Assembly (NCBI GenBank): GCA_023213315.1
Contig: JAKCPI010001711.1
Location: 62,001 to 126,000, forward strand
Length of the DNA: 64,000 nt
Source of the DNA: Euborellia annulipes
Lineage: Eukaryota; Arthropoda; Insecta; Dermaptera; Anisolabididae
Direction: 5' to 3'
This document shows, piece by piece, positions 42,953 through 53,824 of the stretch. How positions within the stretch are numbered: the first letter of the stretch is position 1; every line of letters begins with the position of its first letter. The position numbers and the translations under genes are program-made. The notes beneath the pieces were generated by a model that was given only the letters and a program-made list of their open reading frames with translations, ran no database searches and was not told where the DNA came from.

Positions 42953-43198
42953 ATTGTAGCGTGCCTACCTCCTAACCAAACGTCGCGGGTTCGGACCCAG
43001 GCAGTCCGAAGATTTTATTTAAGCCATTTGGATACCAGATGGCTTAAATAGAAATGCCTGAACCCCAAATGCATTTATTAATTACAACGGTTATCGTCTA
43101 AAGTCTTAAATGGCCAGAGTTGCCGAAAAGACTGTGTGAATGTGTGTGTGAGTGTGAGTGTGAATGAGAAAAAAAGTGTGAATGTTTAAAAAAAAAAG
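42953..43198 (+). repeat. tRNA-derived SINE S1
   Basis: It starts within the A box ('gtagcgtgcctacctcctaaccaaacgtcgcgggttcggacccaggcagtccg') and is complete to the poly(A). 'gtgaaaaatt' occurs immediately before and after (42948-42957 and 43199-43208), a 9-10 bp target duplication. Confidence 0.85.
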
Positions 43199-43559
43199 TG
43201 AAAAATTGATATAATAGGCTGCAAAATTTGTTAGTGGAAAATAGGCAAAGAAAAAATGATCTTCAAGAGAGTACACAAAATGAAAAGCGAGGTCCGCTGA
43301 AAGCGGGATCGAGCCAAATAAATGGTCTTTATTGAGAAAAGTTTGTTATGTTCTGTATAACCCATAACCAAAGTGCCGTTTGCTCAAAAAACTAAATTAG
43401 TCTGAAACGTCTTTTTGTTTTATTGAGCATCAAAAGACTAATTTTTTTTTTTGTAGAGATCACTCCCTTATCTTTAATCAATGAAAGTAAACTGGTTTAT
43501 AATTTTAAAAATTAAACGTAAAAACTGTGGTAGTGCCATGAAATGTATCAAGAACTTCT

Positions 43560-43770
43560 TGATACAGTTCAAGAAATAGCTTTCTTAGGGACTTCTTTAA
43601 TCCTTTTGAAAACAGATTTTGAATAAAGCGAATTTGAATTTATCAAAAAGTTATTTAAAATTAAGGCTCAACGTAATTTTAAATAATTTTTTGATAAATT
43701 CCAGCTTTATATAAAATCTGTTTTCAAAAGGATTAAAGGAGTCCCCTAAGAAAGCTATTTCTTATTTAAT
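43560..43770. repeat. Inverted repeat with 85-bp arms
   Basis: 'aagaaatagctttcttagggacttctttaatccttttgaaaacagattttgaataaagc' is mirrored at 43700-43766 ('gctttatataaaatctgttttcaaaaggattaaaggagtcccctaagaaagctatttctt'), and the inner part pairs as 'aatttatcaaaaagttatttaaaatta'. The loop is about 15 bp ('aggctcaacg'). It has no hammerhead-like motif. Confidence 0.65.
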
Positions 43771-43810
43771 AACAATGTCTTAATTTCTACTACATAACAC
43801 TTAAGAAGGA

Positions 43811-44030
43811 TTTTTTTTTTTCATAAAAAAAGCACTCAGATTTTATTCCCATTCACACTCACACACACACATACACACAGTCTTTTCGACAACTTAGGCC
43901 ATGCGCGTATAAGACTTTTTACAATCCTCAGTTTTTTAGTAATTATTTCTTGGTATCCAAATGGCTTAAATAAAATCATCGGACTGCCTGGGATTCGAAC
44001 CCGCGACCCCTGGTATACAAGGCGGGTCTC
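43811..44030 (-). repeat. tRNA-derived SINE S1 (reverse)
   Basis: T-run, 'ttcacactcacacacacacatacacacagtcttttcgacaacttaggcc', 'ggtatccaaatggcttaaataaaatcatcggactgcctgggattcgaacccgcgacc' and a partial A box. The middle is shortened compared with other copies. Confidence 0.75.
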
Positions 44031-45308
44031 CCTCAGGAGAAAAAAATACAAATTGTTATATATTATGTATTAATCGTATTAAAAATAGAAAAATAGCAGC
44101 CGTGTTTTTATTTGGAAAAAAAGGGCAAATAAAGATAAAAGACGAAGGTGCGCCTAGGGCGGGTCCCAGCCAGTTGGAGGGGAGCGAAGACCCCGACTGA
44201 AGGGGAGCTGCGAGGCTAGCCCCTTAATATAAATCAACCCCCCCCCCCCACCCAGGAGCAAATTCTGATTGCGCGACTGGTGGATTGTACAAAAAATAGT
44301 TTACTATAGAAAATCTGTCCATTTCTGAAAATTTGAATGTATAAAGCTTTTGTGCTTATGTATGTTATTAAATATGAAGTTGTAATAAACACATAATACA
44401 AAGGGTTTTCCCTTATCATCGGATGATCCCATTATAGCGATGGGAATGGCTAGGCATATAGCCAGAGGGGACAAGTCCCACCCGAGAGCTCAACTCGCAC
44501 ACTCAGAATGTAATCAAGTTGAAATTTATTAGAATAACTAGCCTACCATCTAACAAATTTGTTAATTTTGGCTCTTTTTTTATAAAATTTAAGATCTCCA
44601 TTTGGCCTTTTCTTTAAATGTATTTTTCGTCTTCACAAAAACATATTTAGTAAATCTATAGAAATAAATATTTTTTTATTCAATAAACCTGTTTCCAATA
44701 TTTGATAGCGGATTATTAATATTTCAAACGATAATCAGACCTGACCTATATCAAAAACAATAATAACTAAAGTTGTGCATTTGTTTTAAGCTCCGTCTCT
44801 CTCTATTTGTTATATTTTTTATCTTTTAATTTTAATTTATCTTTTTTATTTTTTATAATTTATTTTTTACTTCCTAGTTTTTGTAGGAAATGCAAATTTA
44901 GTGATAAAATCAGTAAATTATGAGTAAGATAAAGGGTGAATGTCATTCGTCCTAAAGGCAAATTAATATTATTTTTTATAAATCCAAAATAATATATTTT
45001 TGAAACAAATTTAGAAAAAATCTATAATATATTCAAAAATCGGATGAAAAAAGGAAAGTCAAAGCAAGACTTTTTTTGCTATCGATCATTCGGTTGAGAA
45101 CCAGAATTATATAAATTATCTCCAGAAATATAAAATGCTATTTGAAATTTATATATTTTCGATAAAAATCGCCGTTTATTATCAATAAAACTTTCTTGTA
45201 TTTATTCTAAATTATAATAGATTGCAAATCAATCAATTGGGGCAGGGTCTAAATGGAATCAGATGCCGAAAAAGACCTTTAGAAAATAATGAATAAGAAA
45301 TTAAAAAA
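44031..45308. other. AT-rich DNA with a GC-rich repeat scrap
   Basis: 44140-44250 ('gcgcctagggcgggtcccagccagttggaggggagcgaagaccccgactg...accccccccccacccagg') resembles 9910-9965 and looks like a decayed mobile element. The remainder to 45308 is AT-rich with no gene, apart from 'gggtctaaatggaatcagatgccgaaaaagacc' at about 45245, another S2-like phrase. Confidence 0.4.
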
Positions 45309-45878
45309 AAAATGGTGTGACTAGTCGCACGGCACAAACCTTCTCTTACCATTGGTTAGAGAAATTTTCGTACTGTGCTTGTCACACCAAGATTTTTTGT
45401 GCGGATACAGAAAAATATTTATATTTTGTTGCCATGGCAACTATTTCTTTTATCTTTCCAATGAAGTACAAGAGTAAAGTGAGCTTCAAACAATTTTGAG
45501 GGCAAAATGAGAATATACATTTTAAATAGAATCCAAAAATAATTGATTTATGAATTTTAATCAACAAAACAAAAGAGCGAATGAGAGAAATAAAAACAAA
45601 AAAACACAAACAAAAAGTACAGAAGTAAAGTACAATAGCTACCTTTGGACCGATTTTATTTTAGAGCTTATTTTCGCGTTGCAGAGGGTAGGTGATTTAA
45701 ATATAAAATTTCAACTTCATAGCTCATTTTCTTCATACTTTATTTTGAACACAAACAGACGGGGGCTCAAAAGGTGTATTTCTATAAAAATCTCCCTATC
45801 GAATTATTTAGATGAATGCAATACTTTCTATATATTAACATTCCTGTAGATTTATACTGATAGGTAAGAGAAGTAAAA
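45309..45878 (+). mobile_element. M element, diverged
   Basis: It starts 'aaaatggtgtgactagtcgcacggcac', with a degraded tip, 'ttgccatggcaactatttcttttatcttt', 'aagagtaaagtgagcttc', 'aaatataaaatttcaac', a core that has lost the 'tggttttcgcgacatgg' phrase, and the end 'gataggtaagagaagtaaaat'. Older than the copies at 11534, 12806 and 19990. Confidence 0.72.
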
Positions 45879-46500
45879 TTTAGAAAAATCAGAAAAAATG
45901 AAATAATGTACAATAGTTTAAAAAAATTTTATTCTCACCTAAATCATTTGTAAAGAAAAAAATTTTTTTTTCTTTGAGGTTTTAATGAATGTGTTTGCCT
46001 AAGTGTGACTATTTAGTATTTATCTGAAATTTCAAGTGTAGTATTATTTTGTTTAATAAAAAAAATAATAATAATAATCATTCGTCTCATAAGAAAATTA
46101 ATCAGACTAGAAGACGCCCTAGATAGTGAGATTCATTAGTGTGAAGTTTGTAGTTAAAAATATAGCTAACACTTCTATCATATGTAGGCCTACTCGAAAT
46201 TTTTTAACGTCTATTTCAGCATATTTATTTATTAATATTTTAATCTAATCACTTTTTGTATAGTTTATTTTTGTCTACGAACACTTTCATGCAAATAAGC
46301 CTACTGTTTTTTATATTATAGTTTTAGCATAATTTTAACAAAATAACGATTAGGCGAAAGTCGCAAAATAGAATAGCTTAAAATAAAATTCTAAACAAAA
46401 AAAAAAAACAAAAATAATTCGAAATCTAAAATTGACAGAAGACGGGGATGAAATGTGATTTTTGAAGTTGTCATTACATCGAAACAGCAAGCAGATTTAA
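45879..46500. other. AT-rich DNA without recognisable genes
   Basis: No exon-like splice sites, SINE boxes or element ends were found. It contains 'taggcctac', which recurs in the window. Confidence 0.4.
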
Positions 46501-46504
46501 ATAC

Positions 46505-47145
46505 AAAAGGTGCTATGGGAAACTAAATATATCTCGACACAAAAAATCTGGTGTGACAAGCACTATTTACCGAAGGGTAAGAGAAAGTTGTGTGCTATGC
46601 GCCAGTTACACCAGATTTTTTGTGTCGAGATCCATTAAGTTTCCCATAACACCTTAGTTACAAACTTGACCAGGTCATAAGTAAAAAAAAAGTAAAAACG
46701 TCAAGTAATTCAAAATTTCCATAGGTCCTGTGTATTTTAAATGTTGACTACTTGTAATAAACTATGATTATTTTTCAAAATTTTAATCTCATATTTAGAT
46801 ATTTCATAACAATTGGAAAAAATTTTTTTAAGATGTGTAAAAAATTCCAAAAGGGGAGGGGGACCCTTTTTTTGAATCTAAATAAACATGCAAAATCCTC
46901 ATAGGGATTTAACATTGACTCTATGGAAGGAAGAGGTGAAAAATGAATTTGAAAATTCTGAAATACATCAGTAAAGTGTACTTCAAAAAATTTTCACAAA
47001 AAGTTTTAGTGATATAGGCCTACTTTTTAAAGAGAATCTAAAAAATAGTTGATTTATAGAAATTTGAACAAAATAGTTGGAGCGAATTTTGAGAAAATCG
47101 AAAAAAAAAAAAACTGAAAAAGTATATCAGTAAAGTACTAGTACC
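46505..47145 (+). mobile_element. M element, variant subfamily, with doubled head
   Basis: 'gggaaactaaatatatctcgacacaaaaaatctggtgtgac' is mirrored by 'gttacaccagattttttgtgtcgagatccattaagtttccc' around a 30-bp spacer, so the tip palindrome extends beyond the usual boundary into the body on both sides. To the right follow the subfamily interior shared with 37330-37900 and 'aaaaactgaaaaagtatatcagtaaagtactagtac'. Confidence 0.68.
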
Positions 47146-47149
47146 GCGG

Positions 47150-47361
47150 TTTGCTAAAACTCAAAATAGAAAACTAAAGTTCCGTCAAATGGTGTTTTTC
47201 GTTTTGAATCAGCCCCCCCGACCCTTGGGTCGGCTATCTGGTCAATGACAGTCGGAAGTCGTCTTTTCTGTTGTTTGTTTTTAGGTCTCTTTTCGTTCTC
47301 AGTTTTTGTGAAAATGTCTGGGGTCAACAGAAAAAACGATTGAATGTGGAAATTGAAGGTA
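47150..47361 (+). other. Candidate exon with GTAAGT donor (plus strand)
   Basis: After 'tcttttctgttgtttgtttttag' (47285 onward) come 76 nt ending GAAATTGAAG before GTAAGT. One frame (offset 1) is open and reads SLFVLSFCENVWGQQKKRLN; an ATG inside (ATGTCTGGGG) gives only nine codons before a stop. The preceding 130 bp ('ccgcggtttgctaaaactc', 'cccccccgacccttgggtcggctatctgg', 'gacagtcggaagtcgtc') is less AT-rich and not seen elsewhere in the window. It could be an exon of either the plus-strand gene or a mobile element. Confidence 0.3.
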
Positions 47362-48135
47362 AGTCTCTTATTACAGTATATTTGATTCAGTTTAAACGTA
47401 ATTATCCTGTTTTTATCAATATCAAAAGTCGTTTTTTGAAATTTTTTAAAGAAAATTTCAGATAAATTAGTGTTTTTGTTTATGTGTCGGTTGTCGTCAA
47501 CTTATGGGTAAAGTTTAGTTTTTAGGATGTGAAACAAGAAAAACATTTCCCCGTCTATTTTTTATTAGATTTAAAGTGAACGAGGGAACAGAATCATTAA
47601 ATCGATTTAGTATAATTTTAGTTTTCTTTTGTATAGATCCTTTGGGAAGAGTTAAAAATTAAGAATGGAGTTATATGATATTTTGAAGAGTTCAAAGGGA
47701 AAAAAATAGAAGAAAAAATGAATTTGATGGAAGAAAGATTCATTCACTACTTCATGTCCTCCCGAAGACGGAGTCCTCTCGTTAAAATACTATAAAAAAT
47801 ATGGGGTGAGATGGGGGGATATATTTTCTTGTTTCTACTTTAAAGGACTGATTTATGCAGATAAAAAGTTTGAGGCGACAACCGAATAACAAAACTAATT
47901 TGTCTGAAATTTTCTTAAAAAAAACGTAAAAAAAGCGATTTTGATATTTATAAAAAACATTGTATTACGTTTGAATGAATCAAATATATGTAATATAGAG
48001 AGCTCCTTCAATTTCCATTCAAGTCGTTTTTTCTGCCATGAGACTTGTGAAAAACTGTGAAATGGAGGGAAGAAGAGTTGAATGATGGGTTCGAGTGTGT
48101 TATGACCAGGTAGCGCGGAGGGTGGGGGGGGGGTT
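47362..48135. other. AT-rich DNA without recognisable genes
   Basis: No TIR, SINE or convincing splice pair. It ends at a G-run leading into the next MITE. Confidence 0.4.
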
Positions 48136-48398
48136 TAAGGACGGATACAAGGGGGGGTGGGGGGTAATAACCCCCTCCACGAATTGAAAAAAAAAACTAC
48201 TTTTTTCGAAAAATTTTATTTTTAATGTAAAATTTTAAAAATTAATACCTAAAAATTTGATTTGTACGCGTATTTATATTCTTATATAAGGAAAATAATA
48301 AATAATTGGAGAATCCTTTAAATTTTCCGAAATTAAGAAAAATTGTTGTGCACCATCACACAGTCCCCCCCTCCCGAGAAACCTCTGGATCCGTCTTG
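48136..48398. mobile_element. hAT-like MITE (CAAGGGCGGAT family), decayed
   Basis: The ends TAAGGACGGATACAAGGG and CCTCTGGATCCGTCTTG match the 10081-10291 element, including 'aaaaattaatacctaaaaatttgatttgta' and 'aaattttccgaaattaagaaaaattgttgtgc'. No target duplication is readable. Confidence 0.75.
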
Positions 48399-48437
48399 AT
48401 TCCAATAAACCGTTATAGTAGATAAAGAAGCATCATT

Positions 48438-48664
48438 TTGAGTTTTATTGATCGGTTTAACCGTCGGTGGGAAAGGGGTCTGCGGAATGTTTTTTTTTTA
48501 CGACCGAAAGAAATAAAACAGGCCGGCCCGTCGCACGGTCTGACTCCTGTTGAAAATTTAGAAGAAAGGGCCAGACATATAAAGAACAGAAGGACTGTCA
48601 GTCCCAGCTCGGGCAGCTCGTGGTCGCCATCCACGTACCCACAAGATGTGGGCCCCTGAGCAAA
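48438..48664 (+). pseudogene. ORF fragment ending in repeat R4, unknown family
   Basis: An open frame of 73 codons begins MSFIDRFNRRWERGLRNV and ends RRTVSPSSGSSWSPSTYP followed by a stop. The last 77 bp are the R4 repeat shared with 40030-40135. Base composition is higher in GC than the flanks. The A-T-G and stop could be accidental. It may be a remnant of a mobile-element protein or of a duplicated host exon. No domain was recognised. Confidence 0.35.
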
Positions 48665-49170
48665 CTAGTACTTTTTGGCTGATTTGTTCAAAAGCTTATT
48701 TTGAGTGTCCGGCAGGGTACATAACTTAAATATAAAATTTCAATTCAGTAGTTCAATTTCTTCATGCTTAAAATCGTTACACACAGACCGATTTGCAAGA
48801 CTCACTTTTTTGGACTCAGTGGACCTCAAAACATGTATATCAATCAAAATCTCGTCATCGAATTTTTGACATGATCGCAATACTTTCTCTCTCTATATAT
48901 TTCATATATGTAGAAGGATGAATAAAAATGCCAAGCAGCTATTATTATTTCTTTATTATATTCAAACCCACAGCGACGTTTCGGTCTACTATGCGACCCT
49001 CTTCATAGCTAGGGTTTAGTCAATAAAAAGCTATGAAGATGGTCGACCGAAATGTCGCTGTTGGTTTGAATATAATAAAGAAATAATAAAAGCTACTTAG
49101 CCTTTTTATACATATTGATTCAGCTATTCACCTCGCTTACATATTTCATATATAGGATAAGAGAAAGTAA
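48660..49170 (+). mobile_element. M element interrupted by a fold-back
   Basis: 'ctagtactttttggctgatttgttcaaaagctt', 'taacttaaatataaaatttcaat', '(c)acacagaccgatttgcaagactcac', 'cctcaaaacatgtatatcaatcaaaatctcgtcatcgaatttttgacatgatcgcaatactttctc', then the fold-back 48912-49138, then 'tttcatatataggataagagaaagtaata'. The same 'gacatgatcgcaata' variant is seen at 23000, so these two form a subfamily. Confidence 0.75.
48912..49138. repeat. Fold-back element H, copy 8
   Basis: The arms 'gatgaataaaaatgccaagcagctattattatttctttattatattcaaacccacagcgacgtttcggtc' and their mirror (49035-49130). The + arm reads CTATGAAGATGGTCGACC-GAAATGTC, a damaged core (GAAATGTC). The loop is short, around 'agctagggtttagtcaataaaaagct'. 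Confidence 0.65.
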
Positions 49171-49869
49171 TAAAATAATTAGTCATAGCATTTGAAGCAA
49201 ATTGCAAAAAAAGAAGTGATTAGAATAGCAATAATTTGTTCAATATTCACAATATCTAAATAGTTAATATGGCCAAGGGCTTTTCCACAGGATTAAAAGA
49301 CAGGAACTCGGAAAAAATTTGTTTAACATAAAATTCAAATATTTCCTAAAAAAATATGCTTAGCCCAATCGCCCTAACTACCTTTTTTGAGTTTAATAAG
49401 CTTATCAACTTTTATTGGTTTATCAATTCTCCCCAATATCCTTTAATATCAAAATGACCCCACAAATTGATTTAGTCAGGGGAATAAAAACCCTCTCTCA
49501 AAGGCAATTTGTAACAAAAGAGAAAAAGCCTCATTACAGATACATTGCAGATGGATGATGTATAAACATCTCATTTTATTCCATTTGCAGAATAAGTACT
49601 CAATTTAGTGACATTTTGGCTTAAAAATCACACATATTATGTTTAAACGTTATTTCCTTTATCACAAAAAAATGTTTATCTACTAAAGAAAAGTGATAAA
49701 AAGGTTTAAAGTTGTTCATATTAACTTTCTCTTGTTTGAAGCGTACAAATAAAAAAAAAAAAAAAAAAAATTATAAATTGTATTTTCCGAAAACTGGGAA
49801 AACATCGCTGGCTATTCATTATAAAGTGTGATGTAACTAAGCACATCACTCATCTCACTTTTTACTTTC

Positions 49870-50920
49870 GATAATCATTTTTTATTTATTAATAAAATGA
49901 GTTAGTTGGCCTAAAAAAAGAAAAAAAAATTGAAGAATTAGTTTTGGTAAATCAGGTGAATTAAATAGGTCAAAGTTATTTATTAATATTTACCTTTTAA
50001 TTGCGAGAAAATTCAAAATTTTCTCTCTTCTTCCAAAAAATCACACTCACATATTCACTATATTAAAAATAAACACAAAAAAGTTTAATTTTCATTTACT
50101 AGAACATTGTAGTAAAGAAAAATAATAGAAAAAGAGCAAGAAAGTTTTGCCTTTCTTGTCTAATAGAAATAAAAAAAAAAAAAAAAAAAACTGTAAATGG
50201 GGAGTCTGAAGAAATTGTATCAAGGAGAGTGAACTTGATTTTTTGGATTACGAGCAAAAGAGTGCGGGGGATCCTACCTAGCCTAACCCAAAATAAGAAC
50301 AAATGTTTTGACCCCGTCTCCACCATCAGATCGATAGAGACCTCGGGTCCCTAGCCTCAAGGATTACAATTTTGAGCCTCCAAACTATTCCTGGAGAATC
50401 TGCAACCCTTCCTTGACTCATAGAGCCACCTCAAATCCACCCTCAGAGATACAAAAACATATCAGACTCCCGAATGCGTCATCAAAAGATGTCTTTTCGC
50501 AAACACAAAACACTTGAAACCTGGGCCTCGATCTCTCAATCAGATCTGACCGCATCTCCTTATGAATCGTTCATGATAGAAATCAACAAAAATATCTGTT
50601 GTCCTAATCAAAAACAAATCAAGGAATCCTAACAAAACGAACCAGCTAAAGATTAATAAGCATTAAAGACCTAAAGCGAATGACAACAATGATAATTATG
50701 ATTTTTTTTTAAATAACAATTTATTTAGAAATTGTTATTTAAAGATAAAGTTAAACATATTTGAGGTCAGCTGAAAAAAAGCATTAAAAAAAAAAAGCTA
50801 TGCACCATGCAAAATTTTACCTTTTTTTGTTCCCTCGTTATTCCTCCTTCAGCCACTCAGCTCCTCGCCCAAAATGAACTGGATAGACACGAATCTGCAA
50901 AAGAAAATATTTATTAGAAT
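49870..50920. repeat. Interspersed repeat R2, copy 2
   Basis: It matches 240-1100 and has an extra 300 bp (50360-50660) with a 53-codon open run, RMRHQKMSFRKHKTLETWAS and on to ..SDLTASPYESFMIEINKN. That looks like a retroelement protein scrap, but the family was not recognised. It is followed by 'ggtcagctgaaaaaaag' and 'tatgcaccatgcaaaa'. Confidence 0.55.
50821..50894 (-). other. Candidate exon (minus strand) at the R2 border
   Basis: On the minus strand the acceptor aaatattttcttttgcag leads 74 nt ending AAAAAAAG before GTAAAA. In phase 0 it reads IRVYPVHFGRGAEWLKEE and then stops. It is GC-richer than its surroundings and is the positional equivalent of candidate exon E (1071-1095) in the other R2 copy. 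It could be a terminal or alternative exon, or simply the unmasked edge of the repeat. Confidence 0.33.
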
Positions 50921-51447
50921 ACTTCTAAGTTTTATAAACAGCGAATATAACATAAGTGAGTGTGTAAGTCGGTGGCTTTAGAAATTAAGAGAGAAATTGA
51001 CAATTTTTCACGCCATAAAATAGTATTTAAATCGCTGTTTTAAAACTACCAGAATAAAATAAATGTATTGAAAAAATATTCATTAAAGATCCTGATAAAT
51101 GTTATTATGATAATAACGAATTCAATTAATTCAATACTGGCTTTTATCTTATCAAATTAAAGGGACTTAAAATTATAAAAATATACAATAGTTTGATGTC
51201 TTTTGAGAGGGAGAGAAGATTAAAGCTTTCCTATTCCGCCACCTTCAAAAAAGAAAAGCCTTCACTTCGAAAAAACCCAGCAAAATTTTAATTATTAATA
51301 GGAAGGTGAAGAAAAAGGTCTTTATTTTTGTTAAACCTCCTTTAAGGTTTCAATGACGTTGTCATTTGGGGGGAGTGTGTAGTGTTTGACTCTATAATTA
51401 ATTTTTTACCTTGTTTTTATATGACACTTGTTTTGTTTTGTTTTTAT

Positions 51448-51690
51448 AAAAAAAAACACACACTTTTCCCATTCACACGAATACACACAGCCTTTTCGGC
51501 AACTTAGGCAATTTAAGACTTTAAACGATAGTCGTTATTTTTAAATATATCTATTGGGGATCCAGGCATTCTTATTTAAGCCATTTGGTATCCAAATGGC
51601 TTAAATAAAATCATCGGACTGCCTGGGATCCGAACCCTCGACCCTTGGTATACAAGGCAGGCTCGCTACCAACTACGCTAAGCCCGAGAG
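51448..51690 (-). repeat. tRNA-derived SINE S1 (reverse), full length
   Basis: From 'aaaaaaaacacacacttttcccattcacac' through 'ccttttcggcaacttaggc', 'aagccatttggtatccaaatggc' and 'ctgcctgggatccgaaccctcgaccc' to 'ggctcgctaccaactacgctaagcccg'. The flank phrase 'gacacttgttttt' occurs on both sides (51423 and 51691), a 12-bp target duplication. Confidence 0.87.
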
Positions 51691-51694
51691 CGAC

Positions 51695-52284
51695 ACTTGT
51701 TTTTAATGTCAAAAATTCGATCTCGAGATTTTGATGGACATACACGTTTTGAGGTCCCCTGAATCCAAAAAAGTGGTTTTCGCGACATGGTCTGTCTGGG
51801 TTCAATTTAAAGCATGAAGGAATTGAGCTAGGAGGTTGAAATTTTATATTTAAGTTACGCACTCCCCTAGGGAGTGAAAATAAGCTTTTAATCAAAATCC
51901 ACCAAAGAGTACTTGTACTTTACTGATGTAATTTTTCACTTTTTTTCGATTTTCTCAAAATTTGCTACAACGATTTTGATTAAAATTCAAAAATCAATTA
52001 TTTTTTAGTTGCTCTTTGAAATGTATATTCTCATTTTGCCATTGAAATCTTATGAAGACCACTTTACTCTTGTACTTCATAGAAAGATAGGACAAATAGT
52101 AACAAAATATAAATATTTTCCCCCGTTTATAAATTTTACATCTTGAATTCAAATGTACCGTATTGTCGGAAACTAAATATGTCACGACACAAAAAAATCT
52201 GGTGTGACAAGCACAGAACACAACTTTCGATTACCGAAGTTAAGAGAAAGTTTTGTGCTGTGCGACTGTCACACCAGATTTTTA
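51695..52284 (-). mobile_element. M element, 5' truncated
   Basis: Starts inside the core ('gtcaaaaattcgatctcgagattttgatgg'), then a very short (TCTG) block, the full body and the tip 'atctggtgtgacaagcacag...ctgtcacaccagattttt'. It lies directly behind the SINE duplication, so the missing end was lost before or with the SINE insertion. Confidence 0.8.
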
Positions 52285-52316
52285 AACTTTATATTTACTA
52301 ATAATAACTTAAAAGA

Positions 52317-52955
52317 AAATTTGTGGTATTGATGTTTAATTGTATACGTTGTGTTATAGTCCTGAGGGTGATCCTATTTGTGACCGAAACGTCGGCCCTA
52401 TTACATTAATAAATATAAATTGAAATATTACTAGTTGCTTGCTGATTGGAAAAATCCAGAAATTTTTATAACTGCATATTATCCTGCATTTACATCTCCG
52501 TCAAATATTATCACATCTCTAACCACTCGGCCACGGAAGAGGGGCAATTTGTAGCTTATTCGAAGAATTGTATGATATCAGTAGTAAAATATACGTACGT
52601 TACGTTTACGTAATTTAAAAAATATATTTTCTAATAAAAATTATAGAGACTGACATAATTCACTACGAAAATCTGTAATTACTTGAGTGCACTTTTCTTT
52701 TAATAAATAATTATCAATTACATAAGAAGATATCAAATTTGTCTAAAAATTCAACATTTATTGGATAAAGATTAAAAAAAAAAACTTTTTATAAAATCGA
52801 TGAAACAAAATTAGAATCTTTGGGTTTTACGCTCACTCAGATATTGACAGCTGAACTAAAAAGAAAATTTATGATATTGATGTGTAATTGTATCCGTTGT
52901 ATTATAGCCCTGAGAATGGTCCTATATGTGACCGAAACGTCGGCTTTGATTAAGA
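52317..52955 (+). repeat. Direct pair of hammerhead-like H half-elements
   Basis: Two direct copies, 52317-52411 and 52863-52955, share 'gaaaattt.tg.tattgatgt.taattgtat.cgttgt.ttatag.cctgag...'. The core is CTGAGGG (or CTGAGAA), 'tgatcctatttgtgacc' (or 'tggtcctatatgtgacc'), then GAAACGTCGGC. Unlike the palindromic copies these are head-to-tail, about 545 bp apart. The segment between them is AT-rich unknown sequence. Confidence 0.55.
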
Positions 52956-53144
52956 GGAAAATAAAAAACCATAAAAAATTTCATTGATTGCTTGAATCAA
53001 ACCCAAAGATCCTAAATTTGTTTCTTAATATGATAAAATTGTTTTACAATGTTTAATATGCCCTAAGTGTATATGACGAAAGAAAGAAAATGGGAGAGAG
53101 AGAGAGAGAGTGAGAGAGTAAGATGGAGGGTGGTGATGGCGCAG

Positions 53145-53319
53145 GGTCCGCGCGCGGCATCGCAGGCGGCTGCTTCATCAGCCGCGTGCGTCAATCCGGC
53201 GTTGGCTGCGGTCGCAGCGCTGCCCTGTCCTGCGCCAAGACGCGGAAGAGGCGCCCTCGATGCCAGCGCATCCAATCCCTCCGTCGTGTGCTGCACCGTC
53301 ACACAGGCGCACAATATCG
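53145..53319 (+). CDS. Ala-rich candidate exon of the plus-strand gene
   Basis: A sharp GC island of 175 nt ends ATATCG before GTAATC. Taken in phase 0 from exon 40334-40742 it reads GPRAASQAAASSAACVNPAL, then AAVAALPCPAPRRGRGALDA and ...NPSVVCCTVTQAHNI, ending phase 1. The weakness is its acceptor: gatggcgcag is preceded by a purine-rich (GA)n, not a polypyrimidine tract. It may instead be an alternative first exon starting at ATG 53136 (MAQGPRAA, good context) or at 53123 in another frame. All three frames are open, so the frame rests on phase agreement only. Unrecognised. Confidence 0.48.
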
Positions 53320-53824
53320 GTAATCACCATCACGGTTAAACCCCTACCATTCTTTTTTAGTCATTATCAATTTTGTTACTTTTATGCCTGATACCGATAG
53401 TAGCCTATATATATATATATTTTTTTTATTATTGCATGAAATTAGAAAATATTCCTTTATCCAAATATCTAAAAGTTTAATTTGAAGTCCTTGTTTTGTA
53501 ATATGTTACGACTTTGGGGCGTGGAAAAATTAAAAAAATTTTTAAATTTAGAATTTTATGAAAGGAGACGAAGTCTATCAGTAGGGAAGCCCCGTTCAAA
53601 AGAAGAACTTTTCTGTTTTTAATCAGAGAGTAGGCTAAATATACAAGCTCACCGCGTATAACAATGAGCTGTAGATTAGGGTTCGACCGAAACAAGATTT
53701 TCAATCGAAACCGAATTTCGGCCTCAATCTTAGTTTCGGCCGAAACTGAAACAGAAACTTGTTTTAAACTTTTTCTCAAAATTCCCTAAACAAAATTCAT
53801 ATCTTTTTTTTCAAGACAATGTGG

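Noticed and set aside
53063..53314. Minus-strand 83-codon frame over the Ala-rich exon
   Set aside because: Ends in Ser-Leu repeats from (GA)n; no usable minus-strand donor next to it.
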